Assembly (NCBI GenBank): GCA_038363925.1
Contig: JAQQWL010000018.1
Coordinates: 124,001 to 188,000 of the forward strand
Source: Apiospora phragmitis
Lineage: Eukaryota > Ascomycota > Sordariomycetes > Amphisphaeriales > Apiosporaceae
Length of the DNA: 64,000 nt
Direction: 5' to 3'
A program made the translations under genes and the position numbers. Under the pieces are notes generated by a model. It was not told the DNA's origin, searched no databases, and was given only the letters and a program-made list of their open reading frames with translations. This document shows, one piece after another, positions 43,765 to 55,348 of this stretch. Every line of letters starts with the position of its first letter. The stretch's first letter is position 1.

Positions 43765-46165
43765 CAGAAAGGCGGCTGGGAGGTCCTAGACCAGGTAAGT
43801 CAAAGAACAGAAAGTCGCTTGCGAAGCTACCGATTTCTCAATTAGGAACTGCTTCTTGGCAGCCCTGCCATGTTGCGTCTAATTCCACGCCGGCGTGGTC
43901 ATGGTCCCGTACATACGCACCATCCAACCTGCCGTATTACCGTATGTACTGAAGAAACGGCTCTCGCAACGTTTGCATCGTTTACTGGCCGCCTTTCGGC
44001 ATGTGGTTTGCTAGCGGGCGGCTGAAAACGGACCTGGGCCGTAGGGTGGCCGAATGTTTCCAGTGCGGTTGGCGGTAGAAATGCGCTTTCGCGGTCGTGC
44101 TGGTCATCTACGTGAAGTCCTTTGCTACGGCCTACTCCAGATCAGATACTTAGTCAACATGCGAGATGTCATTGGTGCCCGCTTGCCACGCATAGCGACC
44201 GCCATACTGCTCATACGACCCATACGACTGGTGATCCTTGCTGAGCAAGAATTCCGACGGTTTGCAGAGTTGGAGGACTGGGGTAGGTTATGCTAGCGCG
44301 GCTGGCACGAGTTCTGACCCCATGGCTGGACTTCGCCGACGACTCGCATCCCACCGCTCCCAATACGTATGGGCCTGTCGTAGCTGCCGAAGTGCTTCTG
44401 TAGTTCTTTGCACTGACGTCGATGTATGATGGTCGAAATTATTGGTCTCCCAGGGTAAAGCTGCCCGGGGGGTAATGGTACTTCCACGACACGGCTCAAC
44501 AGCTTGGGAAGAGAGGTCGAACAACTAGTGTTAGAGCTGCGGGGCTAATCTCCCGGGGAACAACATAAAGTGGGCCACTCCGCCTTAAACTGTGTCCGCG
44601 AATGATCCAACACCGTCCCTTTTACATACTATCGCTGTTCGGTGAACGAAGCGGGTTAAGGGGGTGGCTGATATCATCAGCCACAGAGGAAAGCGGCTGT
44701 GCTACTTGGGGGTGGGCTTCTAGTTCAACCAGAAAATTGCGATTCTTCGGAAACGCGCCGACGACATGAGCCGAAATCCGCCGCGCATGGCAGCGAGCAC
44801 AACAGATGCGGGGACAAGCTCCCGACTTGGTCATGGCAGCATGTCATGTTTCTATATACTAGTCGTCATGGTTGAGCAAATTATTTGAACAAACTATACC
44901 ATCTGTATTCGTCACAGGGGCCAACTGTGACGGGCTTTTATTATCACCCAAAACAAAGGCAAACTCCGTCAATGACCCATACAGCGTGAAGAGAAGCAGA
45001 GCTATAGGCAATCTAGATCTTCCATATCAAGACCATTGCAGACATCTGATATGAAGATTCAAATACAGCGGTGGCGGAGCCGGATCGGAATGTAGGTACA
45101 AGTTGGCCTGCCATCTTCACTAAGCACAGGCCGTCTTCAGTCGCTTCAACGGCGGGTAGAACTCGGGTTTAAGTCCTCGAAGAGCGGTCGCAACAACCGG
45201 AGGAAAATCCCCGGAGCTGCACAAAGTTTAGTTGCAGCTGTCTAACTGCATGTGTCGATTTGCAACATTCAGCAATGCGTTGCCGTCGGGTATAACCGAA
45301 CAGACGTCATGCCCCACCAGCATCAGGGGTGGCAACCAATTGCGGAATAGAATCCCCACAGACAATCACCACCAAGTAAGGCCGACGTTAATATTGTTTG
45401 AGCTGGAGGTCCCCACTATGGAGAAATCTCCGTGGCACGTCTTACCGAAAAGCTCAATATAATTGGACAACCTCCTAGAAGTATTTTGCTGCTTTAAGCC
45501 GGGATGCGAGGACCAGCTATTATGGGCCAACCCCGGAGCAGAAGCCCAGAGCTCCTGCCCGGAGCCTGACTGGCCTTCGACAGTGACTGGATTACTCGTT
45601 CCGGAAGGGGATGCAACGATCCTTCTCTTCGTTCTAGCAATTTCGCCGTAGTTGGAGACCTTTCTAGAAGAATGGCGTGAGGTGACTCAAGATGCACAGC
45701 GGCTACATGATAGCTGATGCTAGGATGCTGAACTAACGCGACAGCATGTTGTGCGATGGCACATTGTTGATCTCAAAGTCGAAGTGTTTCAACCCTCTCC
45801 AAATACCTCCGCGCCAATCAACCCCATATGGTACCCCATACCTGGGTCTATGTGCACCATTGAGGCTGTTAAAACCCATATACTTTCCTAAGTTAAGCCC
45901 GGGACTTGAAGATCTTGTGCCCCCTTTGACGACATCGAGATCCAATCCTGACACCAACTCCAGCTGCATTGGTTGCCAGACGGCCACCTCATACTTGCCC
46001 GATCTGTATTCATTGCTATTGTAACAGAATAATCTTGGATGCAATACCGCAGTGACGACAGGAAGATGAGTGCATTGATGACTGATGCTGAGGCCTGAGA
46101 ATGACGCCGACAGACTGGCCCCATTGCCCTACCCAGGGAAAAGGTAGCACCAGGACTTATAAAAC
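43765..46165. other. 2.4 kb without a confident gene
   Basis: Contains dispersed repeat R copy 2 (44642-44815). On the minus strand at 45733-46044 a frame reads KYEVAVWQPMQLELVSGLDL and KYMGFNSLNGAHRPRYGVPY. This looks protein-like, but start and splice sites are unclear and I do not call it a gene. Otherwise empty. Confidence 0.4.
44642..44815 (+). repeat. Dispersed repeat R, copy 2 (internal deletion)
   Basis: Shares both ends with the copy at 62847-63120: 'gaagcgggttaagggg(g)tggctg' at the left and 'gaaatccg(a/c)c' with 'catggc(a/g)gcgagcg' at the right. It lacks about 100 central bases, which are the part retained in copy 1 (770-919). Confidence 0.75.
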
Positions 46166-46726
46166 ATGTTTATACCCTCCTTTTTAAGACATTTTGAGAA
46201 GATGTCCTTCTCAGCTCACGCTCGAACTGCCAAGGCATCCCCACATCACACCCTTAGCGCCGAACCCGACAAGATGGCACCCAACTCCTTTACCCACGTC
46301 GGCGGAGACCGAGGCCAATTTCCACCCCGGCACCCCGACCTCCCACCAACGTTCCCATTTCAATCCGAGGAGGCCGACAGCTCCAGTCCCGAGACATTGA
46401 ACGAGGTGCCGACAGAGGGGCCCGTTTACAACAATGGCGGCAGCTCTTCGCCAGGGTTTCCCCGTCCCTCCACCGACTCACTACCGCCGAATTCGAACAC
46501 CGCAGCAAAGCTCGCTGAGCTCCGCTAGGAGATGAAGGCCAACAAGCAGCAGATCCAGGCGCTCACACAAGCTTACAGCGCCGTGCAAAGTGCTGCTTCA
46601 GAAATCTCGTCAACTCAGGAAATGCTCAACAACTCGGGCAACTCAAGACGGCGTACGTGCACTACCCACCCCTCCCGGCCTCCACGAAACCTATTTTACC
46701 AAATCCATCTGAAGATCGCTTATTAG
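46166..46726 (+). pseudogene. Coiled-coil hypothetical split by in-frame TAG
   Basis: Frame from about 46205 (MSFSAHARTAKASPHHTLSA), low-complexity and proline/serine-rich, to AAKLAELR, then TAG (46526-46528), then in the same frame EMKANKQQIQALTQAYSAVQ and SAASEISSTQEML. The stretch on both sides of the stop forms one helical, probably coiled-coil segment, so the stop interrupts a real protein; CAG would restore it. A GTACGT donor lies near 46656. It could be a first exon of the aquaglyceroporin gene that follows, but I treat it as separate. Confidence 0.5.
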
Positions 46727-46805
46727 CTTCTTCTTTGTACCCCGTCATTTCCCTGCAATGCTTGTTAGGAACTGACCCCAACTAATTCTCGCGATAACAG
46801 CAGTA

Positions 46806-48292
46806 ATGAATTCATCAGGCAGCGCACCCCAGCGGGACAAGAGCACCCGCACCCAAGGTAAAAAGAACGAAGACATGGACCAGCCTGAAGAGCCCGAGAG
46901 GCGATCCACACGCTACGAGCAGGACATATGGGTTGATCAGAGTTACTATGAGGGCAACCCGTGGTACGACCAGCCGAAGGACAAGCCTGTCTACAGTCTG
47001 GGGAAAACTCTGCCGCATACGATGCGGAGCTCCGGTCAAAAGAAGGACATGGAGGAGCAAAGTAAGAACAAAGATGAGACATCCGCCGCCGAGGAGGGCC
47101 AGGGGGATCCGAAGAACAAAAACATGGAGCAGAGCAGTGGTGGCGACTGCCACTTTGACGAGAAGGGTCAGCAGGGCCCATACAAGAACCAGCGGCAAAG
47201 CAGCGGCAACAACAACGATAATGGTGGTGATTCTAGAAACGAGAACGACAATCATCAAGACAGAGAAGATCGCGGCGATATCGAGCCAGGTAACAAGTAC
47301 AAGGCCGATAAGGATCCGATGGGCGGCGAGTCGGAGGATAAGCTGGCTCGAGACGGCAAGAAAAACCCCAGCGACTTGCGGAACTGGTGGGCACGTTTTC
47401 GGGCAAAGTATCCGGAGCCACTCGCGGAGTTTCTTGATGTAAGTATCTGCTCCCCATCCCCTTTCTTCCTGACCAACGTCCCTACCTGAACAATAGCTGA
47501 CACGAAACAAACAGACGGGCATGTCCATTTTTCCTCGGAATCAGCGCGACCCTGACGGTGAGCCTGTCTAAAAACCAGGAAAACCAGTACGGGACATATG
47601 AGACATCATGCTGGGCCTGGGGCTTCGCCTTCATGTTCGGCATCTACATCGGCGGCGGCGTGTCGGGCGCGCACATGAGCCCGGCCATCTCCATCAGCCT
47701 GAGTCTGTTCCGGGGGTTCCCCTGGCGGCAGTGCGCGCTGTACATCGTGGTTCAGTTCGCGGCAAGCATGTGCGCGGCCGGCTTGACATACACCATCTAC
47801 TATGATGCGCTGCACTACGTAGACCCGGCCATGGAGACGGGCTGGTAGAGTTTCTTCAGTTACCCGCAGGAGTGGGTGCCTGACACGACGGCCTTCTGCA
47901 GCCAGGTGGTCGCGGGCGCTGTCATGATGATTGCCGTGTTCGCGCTGGGCGACGACCAGAACAGCCCGCCCGGGATGGGCATGCACGCCTTTATCCTCAG
48001 GATGCTGCAGACGACGCTCAAGTTCTCGCTGGGGTACAACACAGGCTCGGCCCTGAACCCGGCCTCGGATTTTGGCCCTCGCCTCGTTACCTGGGCTGTG
48101 GGATACCGGACTCCCAAGGCGTTCTCGAACACCTGGTGGATCTACGGGCCATGGGGCGGCGCCATGGTCGGCTCCATCACGGGCTGCCTTATTTACGACC
48201 TGGTCATCTTCGTCGGTTCGGAATCGCCTGTCAACTACAAGATGCCTGGCGCCATCCGGACGCGGACGAAGAAGATGTTCAGCCGCAAATGA
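46806..48292 (+). pseudogene. Aquaglyceroporin (MIP family) with broken frame and altered pore motifs
   Basis: Exon 1 (46806-47438) codes a 211-residue hydrophilic, Asn/Asp/Lys-rich cytoplasmic N-terminus, as in long fungal aquaglyceroporins, ending NWWARFRAKYPEPLAEFLD. Intron 47439-47514. Exon 2 has the membrane spans: FLGISATLTV (one extra T in a T-run near 47530 puts it out of frame), CWAWGFAFMFGIYIGGGVSG, then loop B with SPA instead of NPA (GAHMSPAISISL), then loop E NPASDFGPRL, where the selectivity-filter Arg usual after NPA is Ser. A TAG at 47846-47848 interrupts (GW, stop, SFFSYPQEW). The family transports glycerol or water across the plasma membrane; this copy is probably dead. Confidence 0.8.
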
Positions 48293-48475
48293 GAGTGAGT
48301 CCAGTCGGCAAGCCGGATAACAAAAAAGAGCAACTGTAGAAAACGTGGTATAGAAGGGAACATGCTAGCTACGTAACAGACACGATGGAACAAAAGGTTA
48401 CTTATCATGCAAACATCGACTGGCAGTAACACGAGGGGTGAGCGACGAAGTACTGGAGCTCCTAACCACAGCTCA
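48293..48475. other. Short spacer between convergent pseudogenes
   Basis: 3' sequences of the aquaglyceroporin (plus) and the RRM gene (minus) meet here. No further feature. Confidence 0.5.
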
Positions 48476-49460
48476 AAGTCCAGCACACGGGTCCTGGCCG
48501 AACCAGAGGTCCACATCGCGGAAGCGAGTGTCCGTCGCTAGGACCCGGGCGGCATTTTCCGCCTGCCGCGAGTAGCAGGCGAAGCGGAACTCTAGAACCG
48601 TTTCATTCCCCTGGTGGAACTCCAGAACCTTGTTTTTATCCCAGTAGAATCGCTCAGACCAGTTGCCAATGATAACGCGCCGGTTCGCGACGCGCTCGTT
48701 GCCACGCATTACAATCACCCGTAAAAGCCCTGCTTCTCCAGCACTCGGCTCTGAGCGTCGAATTCGGTTTCAGACGACGAACGGGTAGCGTCCTTCGACA
48801 AAAATGTACCAGTGTTGATTCGACCCTGGAGCTCGTTGGCGGTAGACAGTTCAAACAACTGGATTGACGCAGCAGCGTCCGTGTGCTGGCCATTGCCGGG
48901 CACAATATTGAGCTTGTACACCCGGCCGATGTTGCGGATGCAACGGAGGAGACGATTGTGAGTGGCATCACCTGGCAAGTCAGTGATCCACAGAATGGTG
49001 TTCAGTGAATGGGGGGTTGCTTCCGATTGATTGCGGGTATCGTGGTGGGCGCCTCTGTAGTTATTGGATTGAACATGGCGCTGTGTTCGTAGTGGTTCAC
49101 ATCTGATTCCACAGATGGTGGTCTAAGGCTCTCAGCCTGTCGAGGATTCGTGGTATCGGTACGGTAATGGTCCGGATTGTGGGCAACTTCATCTTCTTCC
49201 ATTGGGGTCTCACTCAGATGTCGAAATCCGTAGGCGCCTGATGTGAGTTGTAGTTAGCGACGCAGTTAAATTAGTGATTCAAACTTGTGCGTACCTGCAG
49301 GTCCTGAGATGTCCCTGATTGGGAAGCCAAAGACATCCCGATGGCCGCTCACGTTGCGGTTGCCATGGCTAGGTGTCTGCGTGGCCTCCCACGGTGTGCT
49401 CTCGGCCACCAGTTGTGACAGCGAGGCAGCCTCTTCCATATCGAACGAATCGAGCGCCAA
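48476..49460 (-). pseudogene. RNA-recognition-motif protein with frame breaks
   Basis: Exon 1 (49460-49295, MALDSFDMEEAASLSQLVAE) and exon 2 from 49237 join over a 57-base GTACGC...CAG intron. After polar sequence the RRM begins: TILWITDLPGDATHNRLLRC (RNP2-like strand and helix), then NIGRVYKLNIVPGN and AASIQLFELSTANELQGRIN (RNP1-like). To reach it one more C is needed in the run of six at about 49010. A second break near 48720 separates it from RRVIIGNWSERFYWDKNKVL and FRFACYSRQAENAARVLATD. Fungi carry several such RRM-like proteins of unknown target. Broken as read, but both breaks are one-base. Confidence 0.65.
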
Positions 49461-50830
49461 ACTTGTTGAGTGAGAATCTGGCAGGGCTTGCGAGGTGTCA
49501 TTGAGTTATTCAAACTGGGCCATCCATTTCTGCTTTGACGTAGCAGACCTCTTAATTCTATACCGAAGACTGACATCCACGAAAATTCCTGGACAACGGC
49601 AGACTGTGAAGCCAAGGCAGGCTTTCCTTTGGGTACCTGATGAGAACAGAGTACGCGCTTGGTTTTCAACTCTACTCAGTACAGACGAAACATCTACTAA
49701 CAACCGAGATAGGTAATATGACTAAATTTGTTTGGCCGGCGCTTTCTTCCATCTTACTATGCAGTATCAAAGAAGCAGCATAACAAATTCAGCCTATCGT
49801 TGCCCCAGATACATAGCTCATGAAAGCTATCGTCACGCGGATTCGGAATGCAACTGGGATCGTTCTCTGTCAGCTGTGCAGTAAGAAAGGCTTCGACAAA
49901 AGGAAGCGCAGGGGCCGATCAAGGTCCAAGGCCGCTCCTAGTGGGATGGTTCCCCGGCAAGCAGCTAGGATAGGATTCACGTCTCTTCTGGTCCGCACCC
50001 CACACTTTCTCACAGAGCTTTGACCCCACTGTAGAGTGCCAAAACACCTTCACATTCTGCCTTCGTCGCCAGTTCAAGGGTATCTCACCAAGCTCTGCAT
50101 TCGGATTATGAACATCGTGTTATACGTCGTAGGATATCAACTTTGTGAACAAGTAGACGTTGGGAGGGTAGGGGATAGTTCTCATCTGAAGTGTCGATTT
50201 CTTATTAGTGCCTGCAAGGCACTCTCCACCTCTTGCCAGTCGTTGGTGTCGAACAGAGCCTTCATACTTGATTGGACCGCCTTGGACTTATCGGCAAACA
50301 GGTCTTGATGGTTTTAGTTACCTTGGTTGTGAGGCCAGGGCGACTCCAGCTTGTTTCGATGATTTCCCCCTTTTCTACCTTCCATCGCCTATGATGCGAA
50401 CGAAAGTAGGGCATCTTCTATATGAAAATCCATGTATCTTAATCATGGTAAAGCTGAAACGCTGCAGCCACCCTGACTGCTGGGGAAGGCAGAGTTTGTA
50501 ATCATCTCCAATGAGCTTTGGTCTGGAACATATACCAGCTTTAAGTACGATTAAATCAGTGTACCTTCACCTTGATATCCATTGCAAAGATATTTGACGT
50601 GAGACAAATCATGCAACGCTGCTGCCTACGTCACTTCTATTGGATCAGCTATCGTTGAGATCAACCACCTCAGAAGTGGCAAGTCTGGTTGGACGGCGGA
50701 GCTCGCACGTCAATTAAGAGACGAAGGTTGGAATCGCATGAACCTCAAGATTTGAGGAGCTACTGTACTGCAAAGTTGGCCATAGCTTGAACCGCACCTT
50801 CCCAGCGTACGGTTATCAGCCATGGTGTTC
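49461..50830. other. 1.4 kb without a recognised gene
   Basis: Includes the promoter side of the RRM gene. Short frames only, no repeats noted. It ends at the poly(T) that marks the LINE tail. Confidence 0.4.
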
Positions 50831-51938
50831 TGTTTTTTTTTTTTGAATCAAGTTTATTGTCCGTATGCAGCTATCTAGCTATGACAGACATTATGACAAG
50901 CCTAGCCCTGATGAGGGCTTACTCCTTTCAAGCCAGGAGAGTCCAGATCCAGAAATTCCATCGCTCAACTTGCTGTCCATGTTCAGCCTTTCTAGTGAAG
51001 TTAACAAAAGGGAAGCTTTGTTTCCCGTAGAAACGAGAGCAGAGCCCCCTTTCCACGCATGGTAGTGAAAAGAACGCTAGTCGTGAGAGGGAGCCCCATG
51101 AGCTGCCTCTGTAACTGCTGTCGCTGCCTGTTGAAGTGCCGACAGTAGAGTAGGAGATGTGTTGTCGTCTGCCTCGTTCTGGCGCAATACCTACAGACGT
51201 CCGAGTCGGTTTTCCCTATGAGACGTAGGTAAGTTGCTATGTGTCCTATGCCTGTGCGTAGCTGGATATACGCGGACGTGACACTCCGAGGAAATCCAGA
51301 GTAGTCAAAGGGCTTCATTGCAAACTTTGGCGGCTTCCTAGTCAGCAATCGGTACTGCTTCCCCAGGCCGTGAACGCGTCGGCCACGGTCTTCATTCTGT
51401 TCTTCGAGGTCCCACAGCTGCTTCCATCTTTCTTTCACCTTTTGGTGGATCTGGCTCTTCAGCTAGCTGAGAGATACGAGTTGGTCTTGCCGGTCGTGTC
51501 GTGGGAGGGGCTTCTGAAGCCCCTTCTTCGCTAGCTTGTCGGCTATCTCGTTGCCCGGATCCCACAGTGCGCCGGACACCAATGGAGCTGGACAGGATGT
51601 TGGAGAGATTCTGCAATGCTGTTCACTTGCCTGGCCAGATAGCTAGTCCCTTGCGTCTGGCGGAGCGCGGCCTGGCTGTCGGTAAAGATGTAGCAGGGAG
51701 CGTTCCACGATCGGGCAACTCGCAGGGCTTTTTGTATGCATATGAGCTCTGCATCCGCAATCCGGAGGCCTGGGCCCAGATTCCAGGAGTAGCATTTGGC
51801 TGCTCTCGTGTGCGGGGCGAAGGAACAGAGGCCCGCTGCGGACCTCGTTGTGTTTCCTCGGGCGTCGAAAGAGCCATCCGTGTAGATGATCACTGTGTGC
51901 TGCGGGATCGTTCGGAGGGGTTCACGATGTCTCTCTTA
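50831..51938 (-). mobile_element. 5'-truncated LINE copy 2
   Basis: On the minus strand from about 51938 (starting in the RNase H domain at agagacatcgtgaac) to a 3' poly(A) (poly-T at 50831-50842). By eye roughly nine tenths identical to 8290-9385 of copy 1. 5' truncation with an A tail is the normal result of incomplete target-primed reverse transcription. No target duplication was found. Confidence 0.92.
51001..51938 (-). pseudogene. RNase H and C-terminal zinc finger of LINE ORF2 (copy 2)
   Basis: The first frame (51893-51543) is RNase H: IIYTDGSFDARGNTTRSAAG, FTDSQAALRQTQ, HWCPAHCGIRATR, then TAG. The next frame resumes with the end of RNase H (EIADKLAKKGLQKP), then the tail domain in 51438-51001 with CRYCARTRQTTTHLLLYC and a natural-looking stop after FLRETKLPFC. 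The first frame ends because one G is short in 'cgggcaacg'; copy 1 has the same fault. Confidence 0.88.
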
Positions 51939-52530
51939 TCTTGCCTGTGACGTCCTAGAATAACTTATGTTCGACTAGACAAATAAAACTGTAATAACGT
52001 GATCAGCTGGCTGATATCCTTGAATTCCAGCCCGTGAGCAAATAGTTTCCCCCTTTCTAGCGCCGGCCACCTCGCACGTTCGATGGGACACAATTCCTGG
52101 CAAACTTTGGGTAGCCAGGGATAGACCTCGCCGGGGAACTACCATCTTGAGTCGTCGAAGCCAATATAATCACCAGGTATAGGGAGAAATGCGCCATGAG
52201 TGATCAAGTCAGTCCGACTTGTCTCAAAAAGGGGTGTCTTAGTATCTTTCTCGAAAGTGAAATCACATGCACCTACGACGGAAGTGATTGTTTCGGTTCA
52301 ACATGCCTTCGGTCCGTAACGATGTGACTTGCCATCAGTGTAAGGCTCAGAATGCCAAGCCAAGTACTTCCTATGTCTGGTGGAATGTTATCCAACAAAT
52401 ATATCGGTCTAATTTTTTAATTTCCTATATAGCTCAAGTGAAGTGACTAAAGAAACAGCTGCTTCGATGCTCAGAGGCAATGAAGAAAATACTATATCCA
52501 CCATGCTATTAAATCTACAAGCGTATTGCT
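51939..52530. other. Intergenic, nothing recognised
   Basis: No gene or repeat seen between the LINE and the minus-strand gene on its right; it should hold that gene's 3' flank. Confidence 0.4.
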
Positions 52531-54032
52531 TTATTTGCTCGGCTGGATTCTCATGAGCTGATTCCCTTTAGTTCTGCCAAATATTTCCTCCACAAGCTTC
52601 CTTGCGTCATTCATCGTTTCAACGCCCACCAGATCTTTAAATTCTAGAGGAGAATTTGGGAAACATACTTGAAGAAGTAATGTTTCCTTTCCATCACACA
52701 ACACCGTCTCCCAACCTTTGAAGTATTCGATGTCAAAAGCTGTGGCTGTCTTAGGAACAGCAGTATCAAGACGTGTATCGTAAGCTACCTTAGCTGCGAT
52801 GGTAGACAGATGGGTGGCTAGCTTCGCCAGTGGCCTCGCTTCGCCCCTAATTTGGGCGAAAGGTACGAAGACTGGCTTCCATGTAGCCTCGAATTTGAGT
52901 ACTCCATCTACCTCGGTCGGCTTGTCAATCTTGGCAAGCAGGTAGGGGAAGTCTCGCGGAAGCACAGAGTGCAATCCGGTGCCACTGAAGATCAGCTCTC
53001 CTCTCTGCATCGAACTGGTAGGCATTTTCATTGCCTCGTAAGAATCAACAGACGTAATCGCAGTAATCATGGAAGCTGATGTCTGAGACGGCAATATCTC
53101 GTATGAGTCACTATCTTGGGCCACTATAAGATGGGGAGGCGACTGACTAGCCTTTCTTTGGCGCTTGGGCGAGGAAGTCCTTTGGCGGTCTCATTCTGGG
53201 GACTCGCCTGAGCTTCTGTGCTATCACTTTTCGGCGCAGTTGGATTCTCTTGCAGCCAGGCTTTTCGTTTCTGGCCGATAAGATTCCTTCCATTCGGCAC
53301 AAGGGGTTCAATACCAGGGCCTGTGCCAGGGTTCAATGCCTTTTTAGTTGTGTTATTGGCAGTTGATAGGCTGTCGGGATACCGCTGGGAATGGCCAGGC
53401 TGTAGGTGGTGACAAGCGGCCGCGTTGTCCTGGGAGACATCAGGTGCTCTCTGTACAAGATTTCCCCGCATTCTCTGCCAATTTACAGCCTCTGCCATCC
53501 AATATTGGTACTTAGTTTGTACTTCCAAGGCTTCCTGGCCTGTAAACGGTTTGGCAGCGGAAGTGGATCTTCGTGCTCTCTCTGGTGGTCCCATATCAAA
53601 CACAACCGTTTCATCTGCCTTGGTAGAGTGCTTCTCAATGAATGACCCAATGGCAGGCCGATTAGGAGCAGAAAAAACTTGCAACTGAGACAGGGTACTC
53701 GGAGTTTCTCGTACGTGGCTGGTGAGCCTCTGAGTCGTGTGGTTGTCGCTGGCGTTGCTTATGAGCAAATTCTTCGCAAGGTCTGTAACCATTTCGCCAC
53801 CGGTAAAGATAGGAAGGTTGGGTTCAATTTGATTGTTGCATGAGTCCTGTGACCTGGCTGGCTCAGAGACGTAGCTCCCCAGAGCCCTAGTCTCATGGGC
53901 AGCGGTGTGTGTAGCCCTGCCAGCTGTATTGTTGCTGTGAGGAGCCTCGTTGGGCTTCGACGGCGGCATATTGGGGGCTTGGATACGGGTTGGCGTCTGA
54001 CGGCGTGAAGTGTGCTGAGCGTAATGAGACAT
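52531..54032 (-). CDS. Hypothetical protein of about 500 aa with a one-base frame change
   Basis: ATG 54032 (MSHYAQHTSRRQTPTRIQAP). 302 codons end at 53124 with ...KERLVSRLPIL; the frame one base over continues through VAQDSDSYEILPSQTSASMI to 52531 for 197 more codons. Adding one C to the CCCC at about 53132 joins both parts, and there is no plausible intron. The first 300 residues are low-complexity and polar. The second part is a compact mixed domain (GTGLHSVLPRDFPYLLAKID, LKFEATWKPVFVPFAQIRGE, FDIEYFKGWETVLCDGKETL) I do not recognise. Its upstream region (54050-54780) has no other gene. Confidence 0.55.
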
Positions 54033-54781
54033 AGTGCTGGCAGCTAGTTGCGAAGCTCGATCAAACGAAATGGTGATAATAAACGGAGAATATGTTTTGC
54101 TCGACTTCTGTCTGCAGAGTAGAGGAGCTATAAATGAGGCAAATTTGAAGAAAAGACAAGAGCAGATTATGTGGAGCAGAGATTGACTGGATTATATTGA
54201 TAAAAAGACAAATCGGCGAGGGAAGAAAGGGATAAAAGCTCTATTTATACTTGATCTACCCCTGTCGAGTTTCGTGCTTGCTCCTGCCCACCTTTGAGAT
54301 AGCTCTTGGTCCCTACAGGGTCTTGATGGACAGTGAGCTCAAGTCATAGCCCCTATCAGAGCCCGGCCACGAGAGAGCCAGCGCTTAAGGCTCAATAGTG
54401 ATGGCCGTGGCGCTGTCAACTGACAGTGTGTATGGGCTGAGTCGAACCTTAATCTGATGTCTAGTCTTGTACTACATTAATAATGGTTGTACTTGTTATA
54501 TATTGGGACTCTACCGACTAGTTAATTGACCTTACGGTATGTTTCCATTTATAAGCAGATCTGACTGAAACAGGTGTCATGACATAGATCGTGTGCCTGG
54601 TATAGGGGCCAGATACCGTCCAAGTTGGCACTGATACACAGGTAACGCCCGTAAGGGGGAGGCCGCCAGCTCGGGGTCAAAGATGGGCGAAGCATCTGAG
54701 GCTTTTATCTGAAGTTAAATAAGATAATTGTTAAAAGCCTGCAAAAGACCCTCAACGGACTGTCTTAGTAGCACCTATCAA
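54033..54781. other. Promoter region of the gene on the left
   Basis: No coding signal; moderately AT-rich. Upstream of ATG 54032 and downstream of the small gene 54782-55153 (also minus). Confidence 0.4.
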
Positions 54782-55153
54782 TTAAGTTGCCTGCCACTGG
54801 ACCAAAACAAAATTACGTGATACCAGCCTTGCAGGGGAGCAATGTGTGTCATGGTAAAATCTACAATACCAAAGCACCGCAGGAATCGTCTGAATATTTC
54901 CACGGTTAGCTATTTCAGGGGGATATCGAATGACGTTTATGGAAGCTGATATTTTAGCTACGAGACTGGCATCACGCTCTCCGACCCAAGTTGTATCACC
55001 TGAGAAATCTAGCAGTATTGAAGCACTGTTTTGTAGGACTAGTATAGGAGAGCAGGCGTTTGGTAGTCCAAAGTCCGGGCAGGCTGCCTCCCCTTGATAG
55101 TTGCCATCGTAAACACTTACATCCTGCCCGCAGGTCAAATTAAACGCGGCCAT
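54782..55153 (-). CDS. Small hypothetical protein, 123 aa, Cys-containing
   Basis: ATG 55153. The protein (MAAFNLTCGQDVSVYDGNYQ, GEAACPDFGLPNACSPILVL, DTTWVGERDASLVAKISASI, HDTHCSPARLVSRN) has five or six Cys and beta-type composition. The segment 'VSVYDGNYQGEAAC' faintly recalls beta/gamma-crystallin-like small fungal proteins, but that is not secure. No signal peptide. It is divergent from the F-box/ankyrin gene that begins 196 bases away, so they share a promoter region. Confidence 0.5.
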   Translation of the reverse strand: MAAFNLTCGQDVSVYDGNYQGEAACPDFGLPNACSPILVLQNSASILLDFSGDTTWVGERDASLVAKISASINVIRYPPEIANRGNIQTIPAVLWYCRFYHDTHCSPARLVSRNFVLVQWQAT

Positions 55154-55348
55154 GGGCTATAAAAACCTTTATTTCACGGATAGCAGACTCGAGTCTCTGA
55201 GGTGGAGGTGGAGGAGGTAGTTATCTTTCGGGCTATTTATATCTGTCCGAAGCCCGCAAATTCAGAGACCGTCTTTCTTCATCTTCCCCCCAGTGTCACT
55301 CGCTTGTTCTACACTATGGACGTACATTAAACAAAGCTGCCATTCGAA

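Noticed and set aside
45733..46124. Minus-strand gene candidate
   Set aside because: The peptide looks protein-like, but neither start, stop nor splice sites make a consistent model.
52531..53124. Separate gene starting at 53124
   Set aside because: The start would be GTG and the preceding frame ends at the same place; a one-base change in CCCC is simpler.
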